Below the pieces are notes generated by a model. The model had not been told where the DNA came from and did not search any database. It worked only from the letters and a program-made list of their open reading frames with translations. Positions 25,218 to 63,642 of a DNA stretch of 64,000 bases are shown in pieces. A program made the position numbers and the translations under genes. The first letter of the stretch is position 1. Each line of letters begins with the position of its first letter. Origin of the DNA: Atherinomorus stipes (Eukaryota; Chordata; Actinopteri; Atheriniformes; Atherinidae); the NCBI GenBank assembly GCA_023101725.1, contig JALJCO010007139.1, forward strand, positions 317,425 through 381,424, in the 5' to 3' direction.

Positions 25218-28200
25218 ACTACTGTCACCATGACAACAGTGTGAACACAGGAACTGACGTCTGTCCCAGCAGTGAGGAAGAGACTATGGGACAACATGAG
25301 CATCACTGTGCTGATGATAAGCAACAATCATTTTGTTGTCTTTGCATGAAAATGGCTCCTTTTTATTTATTCTTTGCCGTTTTTTTGTCATTGGAAGCAA
25401 ATGCATCGTTTTATACTCACTTTTTGTACATTAGTTTGATACTATTTGTGACTTTTTTGCAACAAAGCCAAGAAAATGCACTTCAAGAAGTGCTGACAGT
25501 GAAGTGGATCACTGTCTGCAAGCTTCTAGGTTGCCAGAAGCCAAAAAGGTTGCTGTTCCTGTAAAGGCTGAATGAATGAAAGCTCATCTCAAGTGTTTAT
25601 GCATAATTACTATAATTTTGCTCAGTTTCATTCTTTTAAGCTTATCCAGCTTTTAACTGAGTATAACAAGTGATTTTATAAAAGGTTTTTGAGTCAGGAT
25701 AAGGGAATTTATCATATTTGAAACTGAGGGACATTTATTTTCCACTGTGGTCAACTTTTACATTACAATGTACACCTTTGATAGAAAAAAAACTTGAAAA
25801 AGGTGTACAACTTTTAAATGTCATTTTATTTTTAAATTGAGACGGTTAAAACAATACCCGTACAGATAATTATTTCAGTTATGAATTAAATTGAATTAAA
25901 TTAATACGTGATATTTTACGTGTTTTTGAAATACTTAAATAGATGATTCCTTAAAGAAAATGATAAAGTTGAATATTAGAAATTAAGAAGTTGTGCTGAA
26001 TATGATGACCATGATAGACTGCAGGTGGTAGTGTCTCTGTGCCAACACAAGAAAGATTTGTTCGACAAGACGTGTTAGAACACACTATCAGGGTGTTGAA
26101 AAGGAATTAGTGCAGATTTAGAGGGAGAGGGTCGTGAATTTACACAAGTCAGGAAGCAAATGAAGCGACTTAAAGTAACTGCAGACTCCAACATCATCAG
26201 TTTTTATTTCACCGCTTCTTTCAGACGTTATTTTGGTGGGTCAGGATGGAACTCCAGACTGGAAGCTGTTGGATCACCAGTATCACTGTAATACACTGAG
26301 TTTTGGTTTTGCATCATCTTTGAGAAGTTGCTATTAAACAAGGTCCTCTTCCAAAACTGATTCATTCAAGCTTGGCTAAAGTCTGCAGCAAAGAACACAA
26401 AGAACAACCTCTCTGGAAAAACATTTTTATGGTTAGATAAAACAAAAATTCAACTTTTGGCTGCATCAACTGTATCAGCTCTTAGTCATAGCAAAGGAAA
26501 TGCCACACTGGTGCTGTGTGCTAGTGGGCAAGACAGATTGAACAAAGCTGAAGGAATTGCAAAGAACAACATCAGAAATTCTCAGTGGACCTTCAAACCA
26601 AATGGAAAGCTAAGACCTGGATGCAGTTTGATGTTTCAGCAGGACATTTAGCTAATAAAATGCACATCAGTGCTGCTTTGAAAAGTCCTGACCTTGTTCC
26701 TGCTAAACTATGTTCACTGTGCTTAAAAGTCTGTGCCAGGAAACCAAGAAATTTAAGTGAACTCTACCAATTCTGCCAAGAACGGTCAAATATACAATCA
26801 GACTTCTGTAAAGCTTGTTCATCAATAATAATAATAATAAAAGAGTGAAAATCAAGTGTTTCCCTCACAATTTCATCCATAATGTGCATTCTTACATACA
26901 TTTTCAGCTGGAATTGTCTGTTGTATAAAAGAATACTAGAAGCGATGCACTGTTTGAGGAATGCGATATGTGTATAAACAATATCAATTGTGCAATCCAC
27001 ATAAAATCTTCCTTATGCTGAAAAACCCAATTAGTGCAACACACTGGTTGTTTGACTTTCAGTTTGCATTCCCTTCAGGGAAATCTAAATACCTTTGGCA
27101 TACTGGGAGGTTTATGTAAATAGAGCAGGCATGTGGTATGGTCTGCAGGCCAATGTGAAAACAGCCACAAGATTGTAACCTGTTCAGTTTAAATTCCTAT
27201 AACACTGTAATCCTACACTTACTATCTGGTTACTATATTTCTTTTAAAACTTATGTTTATCACTGAGTTTGAATTGGGCTTCAGGTTCCAGTGAATCTGA
27301 AAACATAATACAGAATGTACTTGAAAATATCTGACAAACATAAGAATGGTTGGTCTTTCAGTGTGATAGTATCTCAGCTCACTCCTGGGGCCCACGCAAG
27401 CAGCTGCACCTGATAGCAGCGACAGCAGAGTGTGAGGTAAAAGGGCCCTTTCACTTCCCCCACTAGAAAACTGCACAAAACCCGCTCTTCACACAAGCTA
27501 ACGGCTCATTTTTTATTCCAAACCATGTCTACGCAAGAATCTGCTGAAGTGAAAGAGAGCTTTAGTGGGAGAAAATCTGTGTTGTACACCATATAGAGAT
27601 CAACATTGAGATTCATCCAAGCACACGCAAGCATCTCAATGAATACAAATCATTGTTTAATAAATCAAACAAGTTTTTGCTCTTTTTTCAGTAACACAAT
27701 ATAGCAAATACTTCTATACATAAAACATTATTTTAATGACAAGAAGCACCTGAAATAGAATACATATTTATCTATATTTATGTATATTTTTGATGTATCA
27801 AGTGAAAAGAAAAAGAGTGAACAAGATTAGAAGCTGATTGAAAATAAGGTGATGAAAAAAAAAGAAATAAAAAAAAGACTTCATACAGGAAATAATCCAT
27901 GACTGTCAACATTTGTTGCAGCAAAGCTAAATTTCAATCACCATTAATCCATTCAATCAAGGACAGATATTCTTCAGTAGCAGGGAAGAGGAAACTTGTC
28001 TGATTCACTCACATTAAGGTTAAATGTACAAAAAGAATAAATCCCAACTTGGATTTTAATTTTCTTAACCCACATCTTGTCTCCTGACACGTAAACTGCA
28101 GTGTCCGAGTGTGCACATAGGGGGACTGGAACTGATGCAAACATTCCTTGTCTCTCAAAGGCCGCAGAAATGTGAGCGAGCCAGGAAGAAGGTGGAGCTT

Positions 28201-29017
28201 CCTGTTGGCTTTTGAGGAAGTGCAGGATGAAAGGGGTAAGGCACCGCCAGCAGTGGACATGCGGAGGACACACACTCTGCCTTTGCCTGCTTACGAGACT
28301 TGACACCTCCACTTCTATGCACAAAACTGGTGAACATTAACAGTTTTTACAGACACAGAAGTGATTTGGAAAAACCTGCTGTTGGCTGAGAAGCAGACAA
28401 TAAAGCTTTAATATGCAGCTGAAGCTACTTTTAGTATTCAACTGCTTGGCTGTCCCTACAAACAAAAGAGGAACGACTTTGGTTTTTTGTGTTTGCACAT
28501 TATGACATCAGTGTGCACATGACATGTTGCCATATTTTTAGATAGTTCAGGCTTTTTTCTACATGAATGTGTGAAAACTGCAGAGTATTCCTTTAAAAAT
28601 GGTCAGATGTAATGTTTGTACACAAAGCTGTACAAAACCCGTATGGCCAACATTGCTGTTTGGCTCATGATTTGAATCATGGCTGCTCAGAGTGCAACTA
28701 GGATGTTTATGTCTTGTGTTACAAGCTATGGACCTTGGACAGCAGAAAGGGCACATGCAAATCATGTGTCATTTTCTATCAGTGCATAAACTTGTAAGAA
28801 CAGTATCGGGAGGTGGGGGGGGGGCAAAAAACAGCACACAAAAAAGCACACCACCAGCTGGGGCTATTGGCACGGGCAGTCGAAGATGTGACATGGTCAG
28901 AATGAGAGAAATAGAAAAGTGAAATGTATATTACAGGGAGAGTCAGATTGCAGCATAAGCAAAAATATTTGGATGTTGGACTTGTTTAACTTCTTGTCTT
29001 GTAGTGCGAGACAGCTT
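25218..29017. other. Intergenic between convergent angptl-like and snx9 genes
   Basis: No additional gene was recognised. The segment must contain both 3' untranslated regions. For snx9 (minus strand) possible poly(A) signals are ATTAAA at about 28,404-28,409 and AATAAA at about 27,511-27,516. None is compelling. A decayed Tc1 transposon (26,330-26,850) and a short (AAT)n run at 26,824-26,841 lie inside. The open frames here, including the 116-codon one on the minus strand at 27,974-28,324, show no family resemblance. Confidence 0.6.
26330..26850 (+). mobile_element. Tc1-like transposase fossil
   Basis: Translated in shifting plus-strand frames, the region gives WKNIFMVR..NKNSTFGC, aligning to the WENVLWSDETKIELFG block of Tc1 transposases with the catalytic Asp lost. 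It then gives QFDVSAGHLANKMH, a decayed form of the DNDPKHT block. The last block, SPDLVPAKLCSLCLKV followed by RKPRNLSELYQFCQE, corresponds to SPDLNPIENLW and the C-terminal helix. Stops, frameshifts and substituted catalytic residues show an old, dead copy. Its ends are not visible. It belongs to a different lineage from the 16.7-kb and 50.7-kb elements, judging by the C-terminal wording. Confidence 0.75.
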
Positions 29018-41136
<12,119 letters not shown>

Positions 41137-41480
41137 TGTGGCAGCATTGATCAAACATAACAAAAACAAGACCTGGAGGTTTTTTTGTTTAAGATTTCCA
41201 GTGCTCAGCTGGACATTTCCCCCCGCTGGTCTTCTTCAACTGCAGCCGAAGAAAACACGAGAACTCCTCCCGTTGAAAATCCGCCCCACAACACAGTCAT
41301 TAATACTCTATTAAACTCTGTGTGTCGTTGAAAAAGTTGAAAATAAAAGCTAAACAATCGTAGGAATGAAACTATTCCTGAGTACTGCCAAGTTTGAACC
41401 GCGTAAAGAGCTCCTGACAGCACGGAGGAGGGAGTGACCTGCGACACAGAGAGAAACCGGAAAGGTAGTTCAGGTCTGAC
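41137..41480 (-). promoter_or_regulatory. Likely snx9 5' leader and promoter region
   Basis: The region immediately upstream of the snx9 start codon is richer in CpG and C/G than its surroundings, for example at 41,218-41,290 and 41,395-41,460. That is usual for a broadly expressed vertebrate gene. No TATA box is evident at a sensible distance. The transcription start cannot be fixed. The opposite-strand gene starts 3.4 kb away, so a shared bidirectional promoter is unlikely. Confidence 0.35.
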
Positions 41481-43170
41481 ATGGCCCCCTTGCGTAGACA
41501 ATTTATAAACAGAAAGGAGGCAAAAAAGTAAGTTTATAAACATGTGAGAGACCAATTAAACGGAAATAAGAAAAAATATCGGAAGTATAGGCAACATGCA
41601 TTGACATAGCCAAGTATTAAAGATTCACTAACATTATGAATGCTTCTAATATGGGATTCGTAAAAAAAAAAAAAAAAAAGAAGAAGAAGAAGAAGAAGAA
41701 GGAAAAAAAGAAATTTGTTATCAAATTAATTTTTTGCTTTTTATTTGAAAAAGAAGAGGAAAAACAATCTTATTATTTCAAGCAATGTTCAGTCAGGCTT
41801 ATGACCTGTACTGCCCAGTAGTCATGTTTGGAGTGTATAATCCTACACACATTTATATTTACTTACACAGGCTGTGTTCTGTCTGAGCACAAGAGCTCAA
41901 AGGGAGTGACCATGAACCAATTTCTTATGCTTCAGTCGCCCCTGCTGGGTGTAGTGTGCCACTACAAATATTTAACGTCTCTAAGGCAAACTTCAGCTAT
42001 TTGGCACTGTCTGGTACAACTAAAAGAATCATTTCAGGCTACGGAGTTCTCCTCATTTATGTCAGTGACATAACTACACCCCTCTATACAATGAAGTGCA
42101 GCAACAGCATCACATCCAACTAATTCTCGTTAACAGAAATCATCACTTCTCTCGAAGAACAAGCGTTGTAGAATAAATGAAAGTTGAACTTATTGCAGTT
42201 TGTGGCTGTTCGACTTTGGTTTGGGATTTTGCACCTTTAATTGATAACTGAATAAACAGACATTATTCAGGATGCCAAGTTTGAAAACGGTTTTTCATCA
42301 TCTTCATCACTAATATCACCAAGCTCACCAAGCTGTTTCAACTTAATGTATGAAACAAAAAAGAAAGGAGAAAGAAAGGAACTTATATTCAACTTATTTT
42401 TCTCTTTTAGAAAAAAATAATTTAATGTGTTTGGGTGAAAATATAACTGTGTATAACAGAATCAAAACTCCTTGTATAAAAGAAGGGTTGATATGTATGT
42501 GTGTGTGTGTGTGGGGGTGTGTGTGTGTGTGCGTGTGGTCGTTGTTCTCAGGGAGCTGTTGATTTAGTTTCCTGCATGCTTGAGGTTGGAAACCTGTGCA
42601 ATGTTTCAGGAAACATCTACCCACCAGAAGTTTGCGACTTCTGGATAAATTCTTTCTGCATAACACTTGCAAGTACAGTAACTTGCTTTTACACTGTACA
42701 GGCACTGGTTGGTTCTTTTAACACAGATATGTTAGAAAACATGAAAATTATGGAATGCAGCGCAGCCTTTAAATTGGACTGGAAATTGAATTTCTCTATA
42801 TGCTTCAGAATTTGGGGGGGAAATGGTGGGTTCTGTATCTTTAAGACAAGTAGCCTACCAGCCATGGTACTTGAGTTTACAGGTGGCTGAGAATTTTCTT
42901 TTGAGCTTTTTGTTCAAACCAAAATTGGCCAAAAGAGTGTGCTCTCCACAACAGGAGATTTAATTCTGCTTCTGTGTTGTCGTCACCACAGGAGGCTGTT
43001 TAACAGGACGTTCGGCTGCAGGTCAAATCACTTGAGAGGAATAAAACAGAAGTATTGTGCAAGCAGAATTGTAAAAGTATGACCTTAATAAGGCTCTGAG
43101 TGGAAGAGGTTACAATTTTGTTTGCTTTATTTCAGTATTCCCTGCAGACCATGTGTAGCAGTTGGTGATT
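41481..43170. other. Intergenic with simple repeats
   Basis: No gene recognised. An A18 run followed by (AAG)n spans 41,662-41,711. An imperfect (GT)n array spans 42,495-42,537 and creates spurious Cys/Val- and His/Thr-rich frames on the two strands. The remainder is AT-rich without motif or splice structure. Confidence 0.6.
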
Positions 43171-43485
43171 ACAGAGGGAGCTCCCTGTAAATGGGACAAG
43201 CAGGACCCTGTGCCTCTCCGCATAAAAAGGAGCTAGAGGAATGATGGGCAAAATGGACTGTGAGGAATGTGGACAAACATTAGTCAAAACACAGACTTTA
43301 ACCAACTCATGGGATTCCACACAGGAGACACACCATTCTCCTTTGATGAATGTGGAGACAGATTTAGTCAAAAGACAAGCTTAGACCAACACACGAGAAT
43401 CTACAGAGAAGACCGACCATTTCACTGGAAGTTTTGTGGTAAATTATTCAAGTGGCAAAAAAGTTTAAAAGGACACACAAATTAA
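43171..43485 (+). pseudogene. C2H2 zinc-finger gene fragment, broken
   Basis: The plus strand gives DPVPLRIKK, resembling the PEPLQIKEE-type segment that precedes fingers in many fish zinc-finger genes. One frame later comes a first finger start, MDCEECGQTLVKTQT. After another shift come HTGDTPFSFDECGDRFSQ, then HTRIYREDRPFHWKFCGKLF and KGHTN with a stop at 43,483-43,485. The HTGEKPF-type linkers and finger spacing are clear, but at least two frameshifts and missing finger cysteines (FSFDEC, FHWKFC) prevent zinc binding. It is a decayed fragment of a large expanded family, not a working gene. Confidence 0.75.
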
Positions 43486-44531
43486 AGACAGATGTAAATT
43501 AAAAAAAATAATTTTTAATGCAGCTTTTTTCTCTGCTGTCTTCTTTTTCTTTTTTATGAGAGATTTTACTGTTTAATACACAGTCTTCACAATTACTGAA
43601 CCAAAATCATGAGCCATCCTCTCCATGCAGTCTGCGCTAACCTCTGACTTCATGGTGAGATGTGATTCAGGTGAACAGGCAGCTCAAGGGACTGTCCGTA
43701 GTTCATGTTGATACAGTACATTTGTTCACTGGTCAGCTGAGAGTATTCACTTGTTCCTTTATGATGGTTGAAATAAGTGTTTGTCAATAGTAGTGTTGCC
43801 ATGAATACACTGTATTTTCAATTGGCAGTGAATCAAATTTATGCAATATAAAATTAAAATAAAGCCAGAAAAACAAGAATGTGTTTCTGATTAGAAGAAA
43901 ATAGGACTCAGTACATGAAGGCTACAGTCAGAGACCAAAAATGTTCACATTCCTACAAAGATGAAGGTTTTTTTTTTTCTTTATTGGCTCAAGTGAAGTG
44001 TTTGATATATGAGAAGGTGACAAGTGGAGAAGGGAAGGAGCAACATAATGCAGCTTTTAGTTCAGCTCCCTCCTTCATTCTCAAGTCCAGCCGATGTCTG
44101 TCAGTGGAACCGACTAATAACAGGTGAGAGTAGCTGTTAGGAGATATAGGCTACAGTACGGTAGTTCAATGCAACTTTCAATGTGAAATTCCCTGTACAC
44201 CTGACAATAACTCATTAAGAGTCATGAAGTGAATATTTCTGCAGTTTTAACATAAAAGGTCGGAAAAGTTTCCTTGATAATAAACATGATTTTGTAAATT
44301 CAATTTAGAGCTTAAACACTGAAGAATTTTTTTAAATTCTAATGTGACTGGAAAGGATAGGAAATGTACAGTATGAGTCACTCTCCACTATACAAAATGA
44401 CAGAGCACTTCTTGATCATATCGCTTGGGTTCATATAACAGCGCAGGTGTGTTTCTGTCAGGTGGGGAGGTGTTTGGAAACTCCACAGGCATTGTACTCA
44501 ATTTGAAGATTTCCAGCCTCACAGAGACATC
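43486..44531. other. Intergenic upstream of moxd2
   Basis: AT-rich noncoding DNA. It must hold the moxd2 promoter and leader, but no TATA box or other motif stands out at a persuasive position. A T-run at 43,967-43,978 is the only simple repeat. Confidence 0.5.
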
Positions 44532-47500
44532 ATGTCTGCCTTGCCTCTTTCCCTCTGCCTCTTACTGGCCTGGACAAAAAGAACATGGGCAACAGACCAT
44601 ACTATGCCTTTCATGGAATACATGGACCCAGACCATCTGGTCTGTCTGAAGTGGGGCTTCGATAATGTGCAAGGAAACATTAAATTCCAACTGGCAGTCA
44701 ACTCAACAGGCTGGGTGGGCTTTGGTTTGAGTCCAAATGGAGGCATGAAGGGATCGGACATCGTGATAGGGGGACACGGACCCAGTGGAAGCTACTTTAC
44801 TGTAAGCTGTGACCAGACATGTGCAGCAGTTAATTTTATTCTATTTCCATTTTTAGTGATACTGTAAGAAAATGTGTTGAGAATGGTCTGTCATTATTCA
44901 AAATGAACTTGGTGTTTTTTGATGATCTTGTATTTTTGTACTCCAGGACCGCTATTCCACAGGGAACTCGATGCCCTTACTGGATGAAGAGCAAAGCTAT
45001 ACTCTCCTTTCTATGACTGAAAATGATGGTCAAACCATCATGACCTTTCAAAGGTCCATTAAAGCGTGCGATGACCAAGACTTCCAGATCACCGTAAGAC
45101 ATCTTTTTTTTATTTTTTTACTAATTATACTCTTGCTACATGCATGTTTTGGATTTTAAATGCAAAGCTGATCCAATAGGGTTTTTTTGTCAATGAGTTT
45201 TGTACAAGTCATTAAAATACCTTGATCCAATAAAGCATGTAAAGATCTCCGATAACAAAGGTATTTTGTTCAAGGGGCTTTCAGTACAAAGTCTTAACAC
45301 TGTAGCAGACCTTTGGTGAGAAAAATGTAAAAATATATCAGCCTTGTTGATGTCAAACTGGCTGAAACAGTTTACAGATTTAAGGTGAAAATAAATTAAA
45401 AAAGATCCAACAAAATCCAACAAATAAACATGACAAATAAGAATATTTGGGAAATTTCCTTTTTCAGGCTCTACCTAAAAAATTAATTGAATAGGGGTTC
45501 TACACCTTAATCTATAAGTTAAATGGCACATTAAATCTCTTTGTTGTATGCCCCCTTTACTATTTTAGCTCACTGTTTGAAACTTTATCACCTGTTTTAT
45601 TGTTGATTTTATTCTCACTGCTTAAGTTTCTTATCAGAATTTAAAACTGAGTGTGAATTGCTTTGTTAGCCTCACCGGGATGTTAGTTCACTCTAACTTT
45701 AGATGGGTGTTTAACTATGTGGAAACAATAGAAGCATAAGAAAGCGGCACAAGCTTTTGTTTGCAATGAAAAGCTGTACAGCAGTGAAATGCTATACAGT
45801 TTCTGAAATAAAAACCCATGGGATGACCTTTACAGTTCAAACTCAACCAGATGATCTTCTTTGTTTGGAAGTTGAACTTGTAAACAAAATCCACTCAGCT
45901 TTGAAAAATAAATAAAAATACACATGAATCCTTCACCCTTTTACAAACCTATTTGTGTTTTTCATCTGGTTTATAGGCTCAACCTATCAAGCTTATCTAT
46001 GCTTATGGAACAACAGATGATATCAAATATCATGGGGTTCGCAGAGGCACAAAGGAAGTGAACCTGCTCAATTATATGCCAAAAACTGCTCCACCTAATG
46101 GCAAATACATCAGTGCTAAAGTGGAAAATGTAAGAATGGCTGTAAACAGTTATGTCACTTCCTGTAAGTAGCAATGAATGATTCGGGGGGGAAAGACACT
46201 TGTTTACTTTTACCTTCTTCATTTGCAGGTCACCCTTCCCCCCATCATGACTTACTATCATTGTAAAGTTATGAAGTTTCCAAATTTGAAGAAAAAACAT
46301 CATATTTATCAGGTAATAATCTTTTATTTTATACAACTTTTGTTTGATATGTTTGCTTTTTTCATCATAATGTTCTATTTGTAAAGCAGGATCATAAAAG
46401 CAGCTTAGCTTAAAGAAAAGTCAGCATGTATGGAACCATATACTGTAGACTGTAATCTGATCATGCTTGGGATAAGACGAGGAAGAACAATAAGGCAACT
46501 TGCGCCACAGATGAAAGTTAGATAAAAGCTAGCTTTTAGATAAAAGTTAAACATACTTTCCACATCTTCACCAAGTTTGTCTGACTTTACTTTAGTTTGA
46601 ACCAGAGATCGAGCACCTTGACATCGTTCATCACATGCTGTTGCACCACTGCCCCTCCTTTGTGACAGAACCGTATGACAAGCCATGCTACATGGGTGAT
46701 GCAGGGGATGCCTGCTTTGGAGTGGTGGCTTCATGGGGAGTTGGTGGAGGGGTGAGGGCAAATTGAATGCTCATACTTTAGTTTCTATTTATCCTTCAAT
46801 TCATCTTCCTGCCTGTTCTTGGTGAAAAAAATTAACTGTCCATTAATGACACTGTCTCTTACAGTATGACTGATGATCATTGCTATCTCTGAACCTTTAG
46901 GTATTTGAGCTTCCGGAAAATGCTGGTATTCCGATTGGAGGAGGGGATAGAGATACATTCTATAGGCTAGAAATCCATTATAATAACCCTCTAAAGAAAG
47001 AAGGTAATGGACATAAGAACTATTTATGGTTTCAATTTTGCAAAATCACATGGTTTCTATGTCTTTTTTCCTATTGTCTTATTTCTTAGGCATTATAGAC
47101 AACTCAGGACTAAGACTGTACTATACAGACCAACTCCGGCAGCATGATGTAGGCATTTTAACCACTGGTATGCTGCCAGTAAGGGGATGGCAATACAGCA
47201 TCCCTCCAAAAGCCCCTCAGTTCCACACCTACAGTACTTGCAATACCACTCACTTTTCTCAGGTATGTTATCGTGAAAAATTGATTAGAATTGGCAGTTC
47301 ATACATGTACTTATTTCACAGTAGTACTACAGTATTTTAATTTAAATTTCTAACGTCAACCTTCAGCTTGTGGATCCTATGCCTGACCTGCAAGTGTTTG
47401 CTGTACTCTTGCACACTCACTTGGCCGGGAGGAAAGTCAGAGTTGGCCATTTCAGGTATGAGTGTCTTTGTCTCATCAGCTACCCATTGTCTAAGAGGAT

Positions 47501-49098
47501 TGAAAAATAAAGACAAGACCTATAAAAAAAAAACCTTATTTTTTTTATGCATAATAGGATTATCTGGTTGATTCTTGTATTCTACCCCTTGCCGATCTCT
47601 GCAGAGATGGAAAGCAGATAGATTTCTTGGGTTTGGATGAAAATTACAACTTTGAGATGCAACAGATTGTCAGTTTGGGAGGCATAAAGACAATCCAACA
47701 TGTAAGCTTTATTATATCATAAAACAAGCAATGTTTTAGCAAGTTGTCAGTTGTGCGGGTTCTCATAATGTTGCAACATTTTTCTGTAACATCAGCATGA
47801 TGAGATCACTGTGGAGTGCACCTACAATACAACAGATCGTACGAAAGTCACTAAGGTTAGTTATTACTGTTATAATGTCATTTATATAAAACACTTAGAA
47901 AGAAATCTGTGTTGTTTAAGTGAAATAAAATTTAAAAAAATCCATGAGCCTACATTATAGCTTTTGTGTCTATTTTGATGGAACAATTTATTTATTTATA
48001 TGTCAATTACCCACTCTTTGAATTATCCATTTGAAGGCATAAAGGAAAACACTAGAGCTGATCTCATACAGTTTGTACCCACCACATGTAATTCTACCCA
48101 CCTTTCAGATGGGTTTATCTACCACTGATGAGATGTGCTTGGCCTTCCTCTTCTACTACCCTGCAATCAGTGTCACAACATGCATAAGCCACCCAAATAC
48201 AACACTTGTATCGAACTCAAATGGCCTGTAAGTCTGAATGTATTCGTGCACTGAAGATTTCAACTGAGACTAACTACACGCTCAAAGATGTACCTTAATA
48301 TGCTCTTCTGAAATTCTTCTAATTTCTGCTAGAACATCTGAGGGCCTTTCAGACCACGAAAAACATGAGAACTTGTTAAAGACCCTTCCACAAGCTCAGG
48401 CCCTCTCTGATGTCAATGTGAGTTTCACTCTGAATGATTTTTTTGGTGCCTTTTCTTTTGTAGTCATGTTTAAACCTTGTGTTGATTTTTTTTTTTTCTC
48501 TGTCAATATTCCCTTTTTATTCACAGCTGAGAAAACATTTCAGCCCATTTGCTGTTTTCTCTACAGCTTAAATGCTTCAGCCATTCAATGAGTAGGAAAA
48601 AAAGAAGAAGGAGAAAAAAAAAAAAAAACAAAAACAACCTCAATCTATCAATAATATACAGTATTTCTGTTTTTTAATCACTCAGCTTGACCATTACACA
48701 GATTCCTGGTACAACAAACACATTTTTGCATCGGCATCTCTAGTTGTATCCATACTTTAAGTTCCCTATTCAGTACAGAGATTTCCCCAATGTTTTGTTA
48801 TGTTCTACTCTTTTTCATCATTCACTACCATATGACGCATTTACACTGAAGTCACAGATCAAAAGGCAGATTTTTCATTGTTTTCTCCACAGTTAAAAAA
48901 GATGCATATGTCATATTCTGACTTGTTTTCTTTTCACAGAGTAACACACTGTTTTACAAAAACGGCTTCATCAGGGAGATGATGAAGACACCCACTGTTG
49001 TTTGTCAGAATAAAAATGCAGCAAGCAGACTCTACACCACCTGGACCTTGAGCACAGGAGGAACCACACTTTTACTTTTCTGGATTATTATGATGTAA
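44532..49098 (+). CDS. moxd2: DBH-like copper monooxygenase, MOXD2 type
   Basis: Thirteen exons encode 564 aa. The family (dopamine beta-hydroxylase, PHM, MOXD) uses two coppers, ascorbate and oxygen to hydroxylate a substrate in the secretory pathway; the MOXD2 substrate is unknown. A signal peptide (about residues 1-21, LPLSLCLLLAW) leads to a DOMON domain (about 30-150, TGWVGFGLSPNGGMKGSDIV). N- and C-terminal copper domains follow. All six ligands are visible: H230, H231 (VHHMLLHHC) and H296 (LEIHYNNP) for CuH; H378, H380 (LLHTHLAGR) and M453 (TDEMCLAF) for CuM. The C-terminus ends in a hydrophobic stretch (TTLLLFWIIMM), suggesting a membrane tail or GPI signal. The length is closer to MOXD2 (about 570-620 aa) than MOXD1, and the wording fits MOXD2 better. 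A fish-specific MOXD copy remains possible. Confidence 0.9.
44532..49098 (+). other. moxd2: Exon map of moxd2
   Basis: Coding exons: 44532-44801, 44947-45093, 45977-46129, 46229-46312, 46596-46751, 46901-47003, 47090-47262, 47367-47455, 47605-47701, 47796-47855, 48109-48227, 48333-48417, 48940-49098 (TAA at 49096-49098). The lengths sum to 1,695 nt, all introns are GT-AG, and phase is kept. Most introns are under 300 bp; introns 2 and 12 are the long ones. A frame after the acceptor at 48,526 was not used, because the exon ending SDVN joins in phase directly to SNTLFYKNG. Confidence 0.87.
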
Positions 49099-49537
49099 CG
49101 TTGTATGGGCAGCAGATCCAGATGCAATCATGATAATGGATGAGACAGACCTTTGATATTTTGGACATTAGCAAATCAGTGAAGAGGACTTTTTTTGCAA
49201 TATGTTGTCATTATTTTCTATATGAATATATAGTTTATTGTCCAAGCTACCAATCTTCCTGAATAGACAAAAATAGTAATTAGTTTGTAGTTATTTAATC
49301 TTTACACAACATCTGAAGAGAATTTTTTTTCCCCATATTGGTCATTTTTATATGTAACTACATAGTTGTAATCTGATTTATACATGTATCATGTTTATGC
49401 ATAGGAAACGTAACACTAAACACCTACGTACAGTATGTGTACATTTTTCTCTGTTTCTTTGCACTTTAAATCCAATTGTTGATTTTTTTTTATTTTATCA
49501 AAGTTTATGTTATAAAATCATACACGATTATTTTCTT

Positions 49538-49543
49538 AATAAA
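49538..49543 (+). terminator. Probable moxd2 poly(A) signal
   Basis: AATAAA lies 440 bp after the moxd2 stop codon. It is the clearest canonical hexamer before the next gene. Cleavage some 15-25 nt later would leave only about 200 bp to the rps6kc1 start codon. Confidence 0.5.
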
Positions 49544-49746
49544 AGAAAATGTTCATACTCCTCAATAATACCCGAAAAATGTGTTTGCATCAGGTACTTG
49601 TGTCTGAAGTGGGAATCATTCAAACTATCGCACGCAGTTTCATAGTCCTTCCTGAAGGGGGCGCTCCAACTTAGCTTTGTTACCTTTTCATTCAGATTGT
49701 AATCAGAGAATGAATGTGTACGGCTAGCCGGCTGGTAGCTTCGGCA

Positions 49747-49763
49747 ATGTTGTCATTATCAGA

Positions 49764-49767
<4 letters not shown>
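49747..49767 (+). promoter_or_regulatory. uORF overlapping the rps6kc1 start codon
   Basis: ATG at 49,747 opens six sense codons (MLSLSE) and stops at TGA 49,765-49,767. The TGA shares bases with the main ATG at 49,764 in the arrangement ATGA. A second short frame, starting at ATG 49,710 and ending TAG at 49,727, lies further up. If both lie in the leader, they could limit initiation at the main ATG or allow termination-coupled reinitiation. The transcription start is not known, so inclusion in the mRNA is assumed. Confidence 0.45.

Positions 49768-63642
<13,875 letters not shown>

Noticed and set aside
42394..42705. His/Thr-rich and Cys/Val-rich open frames
   Set aside because: They arise from the (GT)n microsatellite at 42,495-42,537, with no gene context.
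48527..48571. Possible extra moxd2 exon encoding LRKHFSPFAVFSTA
   Set aside because: It has an acceptor but ends in a stop after 14 codons. Exon 12 joins in phase to the SNTLFYKNG exon, which carries the expected family-like tail.
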